Shown here: in pieces, positions 1-7,783 of the stretch
Numbering within the stretch: position 1 is the first letter of the stretch
How the letters are laid out: each line of letters opens with the position of its first letter
Source: Acidobacteriota bacterium
GTDB taxonomy: Bacteria; Acidobacteriota; Terriglobia; Acidiferrales; UBA7541
DNA length: 64,000 nucleotides
Assembly (NCBI GenBank): GCA_003224085.1
Contig: QHYK01000064.1
Span: 1 to 64,000, forward strand
Direction: 5' to 3'
The notes under the pieces: generated by a model
What the model was told of the DNA's origin: nothing
The model's database searches: none
What the model saw: only the letters and a program-made list of their open reading frames with translations
Translations under genes and position numbers: made by a program

Positions 1-186
1 GGTGTGACGCAGGATGTAGCGGTCGCCGTCGCTTGTGAGTACGCGGAAATAGGTTTGGCCGGGAGAATACCAGCGGTCTTCGACTTCTACGATCGCCAGC
101 GTGCGCTCGCCGAGGTGCAGTCGCAGGGGACGCTCATCCGCTTTGAAGCCGGAATAACACTCGACACGCACGAACAGGTCAATCAC
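1..186 (-). CDS. Small conserved-type protein, 3' end beyond window
   Basis: A reading frame on the minus strand starts with GTG at 186 and stays open for 62 codons to the left edge, so the C-terminus is missing. It begins VIDLFVRVECYSGFKADE and continues with a compact basic/acidic beta-rich sequence including EVEDRWYSPGQTYFRVL. An AGGA lies 5 nt upstream of the GTG. The even amino-acid composition and the WY/YFRV pattern look like a genuine small cytoplasmic protein rather than a shadow frame. I recall similar short proteins in acidobacterial genomes but cannot name a function. Confidence 0.55.
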   Translation of the reverse strand, partial: MIDLFVRVECYSGFKADERPLRLHLGERTLAIVEVEDRWYSPGQTYFRVLTSDGDRYILRHT

Positions 187-298
187 CGTCCTGGCCAATG
201 GAACTTCCGTTCATTTCAAATACGGGGTCAAATATAGCGCAAGGCATGGCCGAAGAAAAGCGGCAGCAGGGCTGCCGCCCTCCGTATGTCTTCATTCG

Positions 299-1129
299 CT
301 AGGATGGTTTGCGGCTCGCGGCGAGCTCGGCGTTCCAGGCGGCGCCGAGAAAAATAATCACGGCGGAAATCTCCATCCAGATAATCAGGCCGATGACCGC
401 AGCCAAGCCGCCATACACAATGCTGTAGGGAACGCGGCGGACGTAAGCTCCAAAGACAGCGTCGGAGATCCACCAAAGGAGCGTGGCCACTGCCGCCCCC
501 GGCAGAACGTTGCGCAAGCTGTCTTCTTTGGCACGCGCCACGCGGTAAATTACCGTCAGCGCCAGCATCGCCAGAACCATAGCCGCTACGGGAAAAAAGA
601 TGTTCCAGCGGCCTTGCAGAATCGAATGCTTGCCGACTTCGTGGGCTATCCAATGGCGCAGCGGCTTGCCCAGAATTCCGAGAATGGCGGCGCCAAGCAA
701 CGGAGCAATCGTGATCAGCAAAAGCAGCAGGCCACGAAGTTGGCGGTGCAGAAATCCCGGCTTTTCTTCGTCTCCGTAAATGATATGAATTCCTTCCATC
801 ACGAGCTTCATGACTTGGGAACCTGCAAGGAGCGTCCCAGACCATCCCAATAAGGCAATCTTCCATGCTTCGGGGCTCCGCTTCACGAGAAACTCGGAGA
901 CGATTCCCTGGCTGCCGGGGGGAAGAAACTCCGTGAAGTCCTTAACCAGCTCGAGCAGGCTGGTCTTGCCGCCGATGCGCGTGGTGGCCAGCGCAACGGC
1001 GATCAGCAAGGTGGGGAAAAACGCGAGGAAGAGATTGAAGGCAATGGCCTGCGAAATCATGCTGCAGCCCGGGAAAACGCGAGAGAACATGCGGTAGCCG
1101 CGCTCCGCGATTCTTCCCACTGAAATCAT
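299..1129 (-). CDS. YihY/virulence factor BrkB family membrane protein
   Basis: A 276-residue integral membrane protein of the YihY/BrkB family (once mis-called RNase BN). The N-terminal segment MISQAIAFNLFLAFFPTLLI and later hydrophobic stretches give about six membrane helices. Typical family features include the GMDxF-type region after the second helix and a C-terminal IIWMEISAVIIFLGAAWNAE helix. I chose the ATG at 1129 because the longer frame to 1261 runs through a tandem heptamer repeat (1156-1183) and codes an atypical tail. The family is thought to act in the inner membrane, but its substrate is not established. The gene stands alone, divergent from nothing obvious on its right, where only repeats and a decayed regulator follow. 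Confidence 0.85.
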   Translation of the reverse strand: MISVGRIAERGYRMFSRVFPGCSMISQAIAFNLFLAFFPTLLIAVALATTRIGGKTSLLELVKDFTEFLPPGSQGIVSEFLVKRSPEAWKIALLGWSGTLLAGSQVMKLVMEGIHIIYGDEEKPGFLHRQLRGLLLLLITIAPLLGAAILGILGKPLRHWIAHEVGKHSILQGRWNIFFPVAAMVLAMLALTVIYRVARAKEDSLRNVLPGAAVATLLWWISDAVFGAYVRRVPYSIVYGGLAAVIGLIIWMEISAVIIFLGAAWNAELAASRKPS

Positions 1130-1155
1130 GGGGGCGATTATACCTGCCAAATAAG

Positions 1156-1183
1156 TGGCGAGCGACGAGTGGCGAGTCACCAG
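1156..1183. repeat. Tandem heptamer repeat, TGGCGAG type
   Basis: Four consecutive 7-base units (TGGCGAG, CGACGAG, TGGCGAG, TCACCAG) sit just upstream of the YihY start. The same heptamer recurs in and beside the murU-like gene near 44.2-44.9 kb. Confidence 0.75.
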
Positions 1184-1983
1184 CAAGAGATTCGGCCCCG
1201 CGATCAGTCGCGAGTTACGCACAGCGGATCCCAAACAGGAAAAGGGCACCGCCGTGGCCATTCCTTGCAGGCGGCCTTACGTCGACACCCGCGGAGCGCG
1301 AGAATCAGTTTGCGGTTTTCCCGGCAGCGAAGGCTTCCTGGATGAACTCCCACACCTTCTTGTTGCTGAACGGCTGCATGCGCTGCTGCATGTTGGCCGG
1401 CCAGTTGGGGCGGTCCTGATACATTTTGCTGAGGCCCGCGGTGATTTGCTGGTCGCCGCCGGTGAAACCTTCCACAAGTTTCTTCCAGCGCGCGGCCAGA
1501 GCCTGCGCTTTTGCATTCGCGGGATTTTCGCCGAGCGCCGCTTCGACGTCGCCGAACAGGTCCGACCATTCCTTGGACCAAAATTCCTGATTCTCCGCCG
1601 ACCAGAGCTTCTTGCGCTCCTCGGTTTTGGCTTGCGCCTCTTCGCTGTAATATTTCTTCGACCAGTCCATGTTGTCTTGCATTTCGATCACCTCGATGAT
1701 TTTCTTCAAGATGGGCCGATTCCCCGGCGCGGTGGCTTTCTCGGCCTCTTCGATGCGCGAATGGCGCTGTCCAAGAGCCGCCGCTTCTCCTCGAGCACTC
1801 GCCGCTGCATGCGCAGAGACTCGGACATTCCGTTCGTGCCGTGTTGGAACATCTGCCGGATCTGCTTGAGAGGAATTCCCAGGAACTTGAGGGCTACAAT
1901 CTGCTCGAGCCGCTCGAGGTCGCGGAGGCAATACAGGCGATAACCGGCCTCGGTGCGGTTGGCTTGACCAACCCCCAGCGATC

Positions 1984-2150
1984 TTGACGACTCCCACGCC
2001 AAAGGCGGGGGAGTCCTCGGAGTTACTATGCGGCATGGCCACATACCTCCGACGATGTTTCCTGCTTCACGGGCACACGCCTAAACTCGCGTTTAGGTCT
2101 TACTGTGCCTCCACAGGCTAATACCGAGCGTCCCTCGGCTAAGATTCTCA
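1984..2150 (-). ncRNA. Candidate right-end guide RNA (omegaRNA/reRNA) for TnpB
   Basis: In this family the guide RNA scaffold overlaps the 3' end of tnpB and runs through the right end. The perfect hairpin at 2015-1989 would be the last scaffold stem. The guide is the host sequence immediately outside, here GATCGCTGGGGGTTGG from the regulator gene. The 5' boundary given is only approximate; I infer the RNA from position and family knowledge. Confidence 0.5.
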
Positions 2151-3252
2151 AACCTTCGACGAAAATGTTTACGACGGCATTCTCGTCCCGCTGATGTTCC
2201 GTATGGCAACCCGAACACCTCCAACGGTCTTGGAGTTTGAGGTCTACATTCTTTTGGTGACAAATGCAGCACAACTTTGATGACGGGAAGAACCTATCTA
2301 CTTTGACGAGCGTTCTTCCATGCCACTTGCACTTGTATTCCAACATGCCAACGAACTCACCGAAGCCCGCATCCGAGATGGCTCTGGCTAAGCGGCGATT
2401 CTTAAGTATGTTCTTGGTGCCGAGCGTCTCAACCATAATCACTTGGTTTTTGTGAATTAGTTGAGTGCTCAATTTCTGAAGAAAATCCGTGCGCAGATCG
2501 GTTACTCGCTGACAAATATGAGCCACCCTGCTACGCGCCTTCTCGCGGTTCTTAGAACCCTGCTCACAACGGCTCAAACGCTTTTGGGCGGTGCGGAGCT
2601 TTGACAGTGCCGCCAACAAAGGACGAGGCAACGACACCTGAGACCACCTTCTTCCATTGAAGAAGTTGAACGTCTTGGTGTTCATGTCCACAGCTAGGCG
2701 ATGGCTCGCGGGGCCTACAACAGGCAACGGCTGCTCTACTTGGAACGAAACATAATATCGACCTGCAGGCGTCATGCTAAGCACAACCGAGGATGGCTCG
2801 CCGCTTACACGACGGTGCCAAACAATCGGGATCGCACCGATCTTGGAAAGGCTTAGGACGCCATTTTTGAAACGGAAAGAGTTTCTGGCGAAACGAGCAG
2901 ACTGACGGTTTGATTTCTTCTTAAACCTCGGTGGTTTTACTTTATCCGGACGCTTACCCATCAAGGAGTCGAACCAATTCTTGTACGCGGTATCTAAAGC
3001 ACGCCCGGTCTGTTGTAACGATTGGGCGCTGACTTCGCGGAGCCAAGGCAACTCGGTCTTCATTCTGGTTAGTTCCAGACTGCGTTGTGCTGGAGAAGTC
3101 TTGGTTTTGTTGTGGGAGTATCTGGTTTGCGAAAAGTTCAAAAGATGATTGTACACAAATCGGGCGCAACCAAACTGACGCGCAGCCAAGAGAACTTGCT
3201 CTGGGGTGAGATATACCCGACCCTTGACGCCGTGTTTGGTGGAGTTAGACAT
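2026..3252 (-). CDS. tnpB: TnpB RNA-guided nuclease of the IS605 element
   Basis: A 408-residue TnpB, the transposon-encoded ancestor of Cas12 nucleases, which uses an RNA from the element's right end to cut a target next to the element's insertion tetranucleotide. The RuvC-like residues appear intact: Asp189 in LAVDMNTKTF, Glu275 in VMVETLGTKNI and Asp356 in RDENAVVNI. The zinc finger has two CxxC pairs (residues 328/331 and 346/349). The N-terminal helical part YLTPEQVLLAARQFGCARFVYN is typical. The first RuvC motif has M-N where most family members have L-G, a mild oddity. I start at the ATG at 3252 because it overlaps the tnpA stop, the normal arrangement; an upstream ATG at 3300 lies inside tnpA. 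The gene is longer-lived than its partner tnpA, which is broken. Confidence 0.92.
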   Translation of the reverse strand: MSNSTKHGVKGRVYLTPEQVLLAARQFGCARFVYNHLLNFSQTRYSHNKTKTSPAQRSLELTRMKTELPWLREVSAQSLQQTGRALDTAYKNWFDSLMGKRPDKVKPPRFKKKSNRQSARFARNSFRFKNGVLSLSKIGAIPIVWHRRVSGEPSSVVLSMTPAGRYYVSFQVEQPLPVVGPASHRLAVDMNTKTFNFFNGRRWSQVSLPRPLLAALSKLRTAQKRLSRCEQGSKNREKARSRVAHICQRVTDLRTDFLQKLSTQLIHKNQVIMVETLGTKNILKNRRLARAISDAGFGEFVGMLEYKCKWHGRTLVKVDRFFPSSKLCCICHQKNVDLKLQDRWRCSGCHTEHQRDENAVVNIFVEGLRILAEGRSVLACGGTVRPKREFRRVPVKQETSSEVCGHAA

Positions 3253-3453
3253 TCTTCTGGTTGTCCACGTACTGCTTGATGTCTTCCAGTGGTGCACCAC
3301 CTACGTGGTCGGGCATGATTTCCAGAGCCATGACCTCGGCTCGATATCTCAAAGCCGCCTTAGGTATCAAATGGAAGAGACGCTCGGCAACCTTATCCAC
3401 AAGCACTTTACGACAGTACACCTAAGGGCGTTATAGCCCTTCGCTTTTCTTTC
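3245..3453 (-). pseudogene. TnpA (Y1 transposase) remnant
   Basis: Two frames hold pieces of an IS200-type transposase. One reads KGYNALR (3441-3421), the usual N-terminus. The other reads YCRKVLVDKVAERL, then ALEIMPDHV, then directly LEDIKQYVDNQKNV before a stop at 3245. A normal TnpA is about 130-150 residues. Here the segment between the first conserved block and YCRK is missing, and about 60-70 residues after PDHV are gone. The metal-binding His-x-His (PDHVH in the family) has become PDHVG. The tyrosine of the C-terminal helix is still visible. The protein cannot be active. Confidence 0.85.
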
Positions 3454-3613
3454 GTCAACAGTTTTCTAGAAGCCCTTATCCCCATGCCTAAAGACGGGGG
3501 GCTTTACGGCTCCCCTCGGTAATGGTGCAAAGCCCGTAGGGTCACTCCAGCGAGTTTGGGGAAATCCTGGACGTGAAACAGCTTGGAGACGCGAAATCCC
3601 TCGTCGAGGAGTA

Positions 3614-3644
3614 GGTTCAACCCTGACCTAACGTCAGAGTCAAA
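3614..3644 (-). promoter_or_regulatory. MerR-type promoter/operator of the disrupted regulator
   Basis: On the minus strand a -35 TTGACT (3644-3639) is followed by a 19-bp spacer containing the dyad CTGAC-GTTAG-GTCAG (3637-3623) and a -10-like GAACCT (3619-3614). An over-long spacer with a central inverted repeat is the hallmark of MerR-activated promoters, and it sits directly upstream of the regulator remnant, implying former self-activation. Confidence 0.6.
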
Positions 3645-3940
3645 CTGGATTTTAAGCCCGCGGGGAGAGTCAGGCAGGTTTGTCGACCGCCTGTGTTTAA
3701 CTCCATTAGTTTTCAATGAATTAAGGAAATGCGGCCGCTGATCGCTGCCCGCAAGAATGGGGTTGAAAGTGGGCCAAGATCAAAAGGAAAGATCGCGCCA
3801 GATTCCCGAAGCCGTGATTATCGGCATCCGCTTCGTGGAGGCCAAGCGCCCTGCGCGATTGGCTCTTGTGTATCAGCCAAGGAACACAAGGCCAAGGACA
3901 GTCACCACAGGGCTTAGTGACGAACATCCCAGGAGCGGAC

Positions 3941-4543
3941 TCAATCGTGCTTCTCCATGTGCATCACGGGGAGCGTTTCACCGTTGTTCAAAGGAATAGA
4001 GATGGGCTTGACGGCGACATAGCCCTTTGCGCCGAAGAGTTTGGCCCCGGTGAGGGTGGCGCCCATCTCGAAGCGTGTAAAGCCCGCGGCACGGGCGGCA
4101 TCTTCACAAGCTTGAAGGAGCTTGCTGCCCACGCCTTGCCGCGCCCAGTCCGGGTGGACGAAGAAGGCGCGAATCTTGGCGGCATCGCGTTGCGGGTCAA
4201 GCAGAGTATCTTGGCGTCCGGTCCAATGGTCGCTGCCGTAGAGCGTTTTGCGTTTGCTCCAGCCGCCGCAGCCGACTATGCTCCACGCAGCGCTCGGGTT
4301 TAGGTTTGTGCGCTGCACGCTTTTCGCCGACTTGGAGGGCGCTTCCACGACGATGTACGTGCCGTCAGCGATGAGCTGGCTGTCCACACCAAAGACGGTT
4401 TGTAGCGCACCTTCGATCTGGGCCGGAGTGTAATCTTCGGTCTGCAAGCCGCGGGCGGAAGCTTCGATCAGTTTGCACAGAACCGGGACGTCTTCCGGCA
4501 CAGCGAGACGCAGGCGAATTTTCTCGGTGTCTGTCACTCGCAC
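3941..4543 (-). CDS. GNAT family N-acetyltransferase
   Basis: A 200-residue acyl-CoA-dependent acetyltransferase. The acetyl-CoA binding motif A is clear around residues 121-152: IRAFFVHPDWARQGVGSKLL, where RQGVG is the R/Q-x-x-G-x-G/A pyrophosphate loop. It is followed by the helix ending DAARAAGF and by the C-terminal strand and lid LFGAKGYVAVKPI. The translation starts with GTG at 4543 (a second GTG lies two codons further in); neither has a convincing ribosome-binding site. The substrate cannot be told from the sequence. It stands between the decayed TipAS regulator and a PilZ gene, and no operon is evident. Confidence 0.85.
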   Translation of the reverse strand: MRVTDTEKIRLRLAVPEDVPVLCKLIEASARGLQTEDYTPAQIEGALQTVFGVDSQLIADGTYIVVEAPSKSAKSVQRTNLNPSAAWSIVGCGGWSKRKTLYGSDHWTGRQDTLLDPQRDAAKIRAFFVHPDWARQGVGSKLLQACEDAARAAGFTRFEMGATLTGAKLFGAKGYVAVKPISIPLNNGETLPVMHMEKHD

Positions 4544-4744
4544 CCCCGCACATACTCAGGAATTCTATCGCCCCTGCGGTTTTTCCCGTGCGGTCGAAAT
4601 CGTATCAACTCATCTCATCTCATGTAAGGATGTGCGGCCTATGGATAAGCGGGCGACTCCCTGGAAGGGCATAGTGGAATTCGAGTACGTCGCGGCGCGG
4701 CAGTCCAAGGAAGAGGCGGGATTTCTCGCGCCGCAGCTAACGAA

Positions 4745-5095
4745 TCAGGCGCTTCCCATGAAGTGATGTATTCTGCGAAGCCGGCCGATCAGGGCCGCGA
4801 GTTTGGGGCGGTCCTGCTTGCTCAGCGCTGTAAACTTTAGTCCCAAGCCCCCGCCTGCATTGGCATGGCGCACAACCGCGTCCGCGCGGATCTGCCCTTC
4901 AGCCGCGAGAAAATCAAGCCGAGTCGGCGTGCCGGAAGGCGCTAGCTGCGCGGTTTCGATGAATAATCCCCCCAGGCTCATGTCGCGAACGAGCGAAACG
5001 TCGTAGCGTCCCTGGCATTTCCAATACACCCATACGTCTCCCGGCGCCGGGACTCGCGACGTAAGCCTCCGGGAAGGAACGCTTGCGGGCCGCAT
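4745..5095 (-). CDS. PilZ domain protein
   Basis: A single-domain protein of 116 residues. The cyclic-di-GMP-binding signature is present in two parts: an RxxxR near residues 10-14 (RLTSR) and D-x-S-x-x-G near 39-44 (RDMSLGGLFIE). The rest is a short beta barrel with a C-terminal helix. Such stand-alone PilZ proteins are common in Acidobacteriota and act as c-di-GMP effectors, but the partner is unknown. A GGGG lies about 7 nt upstream of the ATG. A second PilZ protein occurs at 18826-19164. Confidence 0.8.
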   Translation of the reverse strand: MRPASVPSRRLTSRVPAPGDVWVYWKCQGRYDVSLVRDMSLGGLFIETAQLAPSGTPTRLDFLAAEGQIRADAVVRHANAGGGLGLKFTALSKQDRPKLAALIGRLRRIHHFMGSA

Positions 5096-5256
5096 GCTGT
5101 TCCCCGATCTTTTGGAGTCAACGTGGCTTATCTAGTAGGGGTAAGTGTACACCCGCTGCGTGACGGTAGTGTCAAAATTTGTTGAATCGTTTCACTTCGC
5201 ACTAGCAGGGCTATAATCATCGTAGGCAACCCCCGCGCCGTTCACAAATCAAAAGA

Positions 5257-5593
5257 ATGCACGCCTGCCTTCTACAAAATCGATAAGGAGCGCCGCCTGG
5301 TACTAACTTCGGTGTACGGAGTGTTTTGCCGGGCCGATGCTGCAGGGCATATGGAAAAACTTCTCAAAGATTCCGAGTTTGACCCTATCTACTCGCAGAT
5401 CGCGAACCGGCGCAGAGATCCGTCTTTTCGCCGCAATCACGCCGCGCTTTCATTGTCCCCAAACGATGTGGTGTATGGACTCGGACGCATGTTTGGGATG
5501 CTTCGAGAAAACCAGGGCGAAAAGGGGATTCGCGTCTTTCGCGGCCTCGATGAGGCTTTGGATTGGGTATTCTTTAAAAACACGAGTGCCTGA
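5257..5593 (+). pseudogene. Damaged small STAS-like/acidobacterial domain gene
   Basis: A coherent sequence PAFYKIDKERRLVLTSVYGVF is followed by GHMEKLLKDSEFDPIYSQIA and then NDVVYGLGRMFGMLRENQGE and GIRVFRGLDEALDWVF. It matches a small acidobacterial domain of about 120-130 residues that I know only by its pattern. Two defects show. No start codon exists in frame, and the only good ATG (5257, behind AAAAG) is one base out of register with PAFYK. In the middle about 20 residues seem to be missing between YSQIAN and the NHAALSLSPND block. A TATAAT at 5212-5217 could be its -10 box. If the missing start were GTG at 5312, a 93-residue product would still be possible. Confidence 0.5.
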
Positions 5594-5664
5594 CACGCAA
5601 GGCATGCTTCTCGACACCGCCGTTTCGTTTGATGTAAGAATTTAAGGCCCTGAGAAAGGCAGAT

Positions 5665-6258
5665 ATGAGCTGCTACCTGAATCCTCTTGGCGCTGCCGCA
5701 GTATTGCTAATCTTCTGCGCTAGCGCTGTGACAACGCAGGAAACCCAAGAGAAGGCACAAGAAAAACAGGTGAAACCACAGGATACCCAGGAGAAATCAC
5801 AGGGTTCCCAGGAAAAATCCGGCGGCAATTTCACTCCTTGGTACAATCCTGCCAGATACAACCCGGTGAAGCTGTTCAAGCACTACAAGTCGGCGAACGA
5901 TCAGCTCGCATCCGACGGACACCTGGAAGACAAGCTAACCAAACAGCTGCGAATTCAGGGAATCCTGGCGGGCGAACGAGAGTTGCAGGACGTTTGCTCG
6001 GAGTTCAGGAACCTGCGCACTTGTATTGCTGCGCTTCGCCTGAGCGTCAGCTTGGTGGTTGATTTCACCTGCCTAAAATGGAATGTGACGGGCGTGAAGC
6101 CCAAGGGTGTTGCCGATTCTTGCGCGGGTCCGGCCGGCGGAAAACCCATGCCACTGGACCGCGCCCTCGGCTTGCTGAAGCCGAAGCTGGATGTCAAAAC
6201 AGAAGCGAGCAACGCTCTTAAGAAAGCTCACGACGACATTAAAGACGCAAGTTTCTAA
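5665..6258 (+). CDS. Hypothetical secreted protein with Gln/Lys-rich repeat
   Basis: A 197-residue protein that I do not recognise. It has a short N-terminus, a hydrophobic stretch (residues 9-22, LGAAAVLLIFCASAV) and then a low-complexity segment at about residues 24-53 built from repeats of QETQEK, QEKQVK, QDTQEK and SQGSQEKS, so it is probably exported. The C-terminal two thirds is soluble, with four cysteines (DVCSEF, RTCIAA, FTCLKW, DSCAG) that could form disulfides outside the cytoplasm. A GAAAGGCAG precedes the ATG. No neighbour suggests a role. Confidence 0.6.
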   Translation: MSCYLNPLGAAAVLLIFCASAVTTQETQEKAQEKQVKPQDTQEKSQGSQEKSGGNFTPWYNPARYNPVKLFKHYKSANDQLASDGHLEDKLTKQLRIQGILAGERELQDVCSEFRNLRTCIAALRLSVSLVVDFTCLKWNVTGVKPKGVADSCAGPAGGKPMPLDRALGLLKPKLDVKTEASNALKKAHDDIKDASF

Positions 6259-6311
6259 CTTGCATTTTGATAAGGCCGCGATTAATGGCGGCCGTAGCGA
6301 GCCAGCATTTT

Positions 6312-6932
6312 TCAGCTGCGCACGGGAGCCTGAAGCCAGCGCACGACTTTCCGCAAAGGGGACGGGCCCTTTTTCTTGGGGGCCATCGGAGTTTGCAGCC
6401 ACTGAACGACGCCCCGTCCAGCGGCGGCGATCGGGCTGCCATTGTTTTCTTCTTCGGGCAAGGTGAGCGGAGCAGCGACGTAAGGCGTTGGCTCGTGAGA
6501 CATTGGCTCGTGTTCTGCTTCGACGGCGGTCGCCGTCATTGGTGCGCCGGTTCCCCCGTTCAATTCCTCAGAGAGTGACGGCGCCTCGGTTCGTGCCGGT
6601 TTTTCAAAAGCCGCATAAGATGTGGGCTTGTGCGGTGGCGCCGTAGGCTGCGCGGCTGGCGGCTCCATGGCGGGTGCAAACATGGTGGTCGAGACCGCAC
6701 TCGGGGCTTCCGCAGACGTCAATCTGGGCGCCCTCTCACTCTCGCTCGAGGGCTCTTCAAGGCCGTTCGTCATCGAAAGGCGGAGCAACGCGCCGAATTG
6801 CTGCTGCATGGCGCGCATGGCTCTCAAAATCTTGCTTGCGAACCACAGAGCGATAAACGCAATCGTTAACTGAGCGAGCAGGCTTCCGAATTCGTACCAA
6901 TTGTTCTGCATCCAGTCGATAATTTGATTCAT
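6312..6932 (-). CDS. Hypothetical single-pass membrane protein, Pro/Ala-rich
   Basis: A 206-residue protein starting MNQIIDWMQNNWYEFGSL. A single membrane helix (about residues 14-31, LLAQLTIAFIALWFASKI) is followed by a basic stretch LRAMRAMQQQFGALLRL. A long low-complexity tail rich in Ala, Pro, Glu and Thr ends in two similar basic pieces, VVQWLQTPMAPKKK and VVRWLQAPVR. I chose the ATG at 6932 because the extension to 7166 has no family-like or membrane character. I do not recognise the family. A small-membrane-anchor or scaffolding role is only a guess. Confidence 0.55.
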   Translation of the reverse strand: MNQIIDWMQNNWYEFGSLLAQLTIAFIALWFASKILRAMRAMQQQFGALLRLSMTNGLEEPSSESERAPRLTSAEAPSAVSTTMFAPAMEPPAAQPTAPPHKPTSYAAFEKPARTEAPSLSEELNGGTGAPMTATAVEAEHEPMSHEPTPYVAAPLTLPEEENNGSPIAAAGRGVVQWLQTPMAPKKKGPSPLRKVVRWLQAPVRS

Positions 6933-7180
6933 GGTCTGCACCTTGGCTTGGGATAGTGTCAACATAGCGCCGTGTCGTGCGCGGGAAAACTGGCACAAAG
7001 TCCAAGAAAGGGCCAGCTGCTGCCCTGCTCCCGCGCTCCATGAAAATTTTTCACAGAAGAAGCTCTTGACACCGGCAATGCAGCGTCTTAAGAAAGGCTC
7101 TCCGGCTGGAGCGATGTTCCTAACTGCTCCCAGCTCCAGATAGCCTCGCTGCCCCGCCCATCTCACCCCAGGAGGCCGTT

Positions 7181-7669
7181 ATGAGGAGTCTCATTCCACG
7201 CGACACTTTCTTCCAGGATCTGTTCGACTTCCGCAGGGATTTCGATCAGATTTTTAACCGCTTCTTGAGCTGGCCCTCAGGTCAGGAAGAATCAACGATG
7301 ACGGTCGGATTCAGCCCGGCTGTGGAGTCTTTCATCGACAAAGAAGGCAAGAAGTTTCACTGCCAGGTGATGTTGCCGGGAGTGGATCCAAAAGATGTCA
7401 ACCTCCAAGTGCAAGGGAACACCTTGACCATCAGCGGCCAGCGTTCCACTTCGCGTGAAACGAAAGAGGCTGATTATCTCCATCGCGAGATTACTTACGG
7501 CTCGTTCCAGCGGAGCATTTTGCTTCCCGAAGGGGTGGATAAAGACAAATTAAACGCGGAGTATCGCAACGGGATACTCGACATTGCCGCGCCGATCGCT
7601 GCGGCGGCGCTGCCGCGTAAAGTGGAGATCAAGGCGCTTCCGCCAGCGGCCAAACAAGCCTCCGCTTAG
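7181..7669 (+). CDS. Hsp20/alpha-crystallin small heat-shock protein
   Basis: A 162-residue ATP-independent holdase chaperone. The alpha-crystallin domain spans about residues 44-145, from AVESFIDKEGKKFHCQVMLP through GVDPKDVNLQVQGNTLTISG and SFQRSILLPEGVDKDKL to the conserved AEYRNGILDI. The N-terminal arm carries FFQDLFDFRRDFDQIFNRF, as is usual for oligomer assembly. An AGGAGG 5-6 nt upstream fixes the ATG at 7181. It is transcribed alone. No CIRCE or ROSE-like element was recognised in the short leader. Confidence 0.93.
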   Translation: MRSLIPRDTFFQDLFDFRRDFDQIFNRFLSWPSGQEESTMTVGFSPAVESFIDKEGKKFHCQVMLPGVDPKDVNLQVQGNTLTISGQRSTSRETKEADYLHREITYGSFQRSILLPEGVDKDKLNAEYRNGILDIAAPIAAAALPRKVEIKALPPAAKQASA

Positions 7670-7749
7670 ACAAGAGAAACTACCCTGCGCGTGGTCACTT
7701 GGCGCTAGCTATAGGCCCAGCCCTTGCCCTTTTTTATTCTCTGACGCCT

Positions 7750-7777
7750 TTGCCAGTTCCGCTTTGGTTCCTATAAT
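7750..7777 (+). promoter_or_regulatory. Strong sigma70-type promoter for candidate small RNA
   Basis: TTGCCA (7750-7755), a 16-bp spacer and a perfect TATAAT (7772-7777). No reading frame with a ribosome-binding site follows, and a strong terminator lies 143 bp downstream. Confidence 0.6.
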
Positions 7778-7783
7778 AATTTT

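Larger units (their letters stand above)
1984..3518 (-). mobile_element. IS200/IS605-family element, 1535 bp
   Basis: The boundaries follow from the interrupted regulator: codons HHY end in TTAC (3522-3519) and the next host codon, GAT, starts at 1983. Removing 1984-3518 restores the regulator frame with no target duplication, as expected for single-strand transposition 3' of a TTAC tetranucleotide. Both ends carry subterminal hairpins. The left end has AAGCCC...GGGCTT with an inner CCCC...GGGG (3470-3504). The right end has GACTCCC...GGGAGTC around CGCC-TTT-GGCG (1989-2015). Inside are a damaged tnpA and an intact tnpB in the same direction, overlapping as is usual for this family. Self-mobility is probably lost, although a TnpA elsewhere in the genome could act on the ends. 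Confidence 0.9.
1305..3590 (-). pseudogene. MerR-family TipAS-type regulator, interrupted and frameshifted
   Basis: The pieces of one gene can be reassembled on the minus strand. The N-terminal part (3590 to 3519) reads KLFHVQDFPKLAGVTLRALHHY, the start of a MerR DNA-binding domain. An IS element occupies 3518-1984. The sequence resumes exactly in frame with DRWGLVKP, then slips one base to NRTEAGYRLYCLRDLERL (rest of the MerR domain and coiled coil). Near 1760 it slips again into IEEAEKATAPGNRPI and the TipAS ligand-binding domain (NMDWSKKYYSEEAQ to AFAAGKTAN, stop at 1305). Both slips fit loss of a single C. The expected start codon appears as GTC at 3590 behind a GAGG ribosome-binding site, perhaps a mutated GTG. 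Intact TipAS proteins bind thiopeptide-like drugs and activate efflux genes. This copy cannot make a full product. Confidence 0.85.

Noticed and set aside
3720-3940. Short open frames between the regulator remnant and the GNAT gene
   Set aside because: Frames on both strands lack ribosome-binding sites and family resemblance; the stretch is left as non-coding.
4639-4764. A 41-codon frame MDKRATPWKGIVEFEYV on the plus strand
   Set aside because: No ribosome-binding site and no family match; it runs into the 3' end of the PilZ gene on the other strand.
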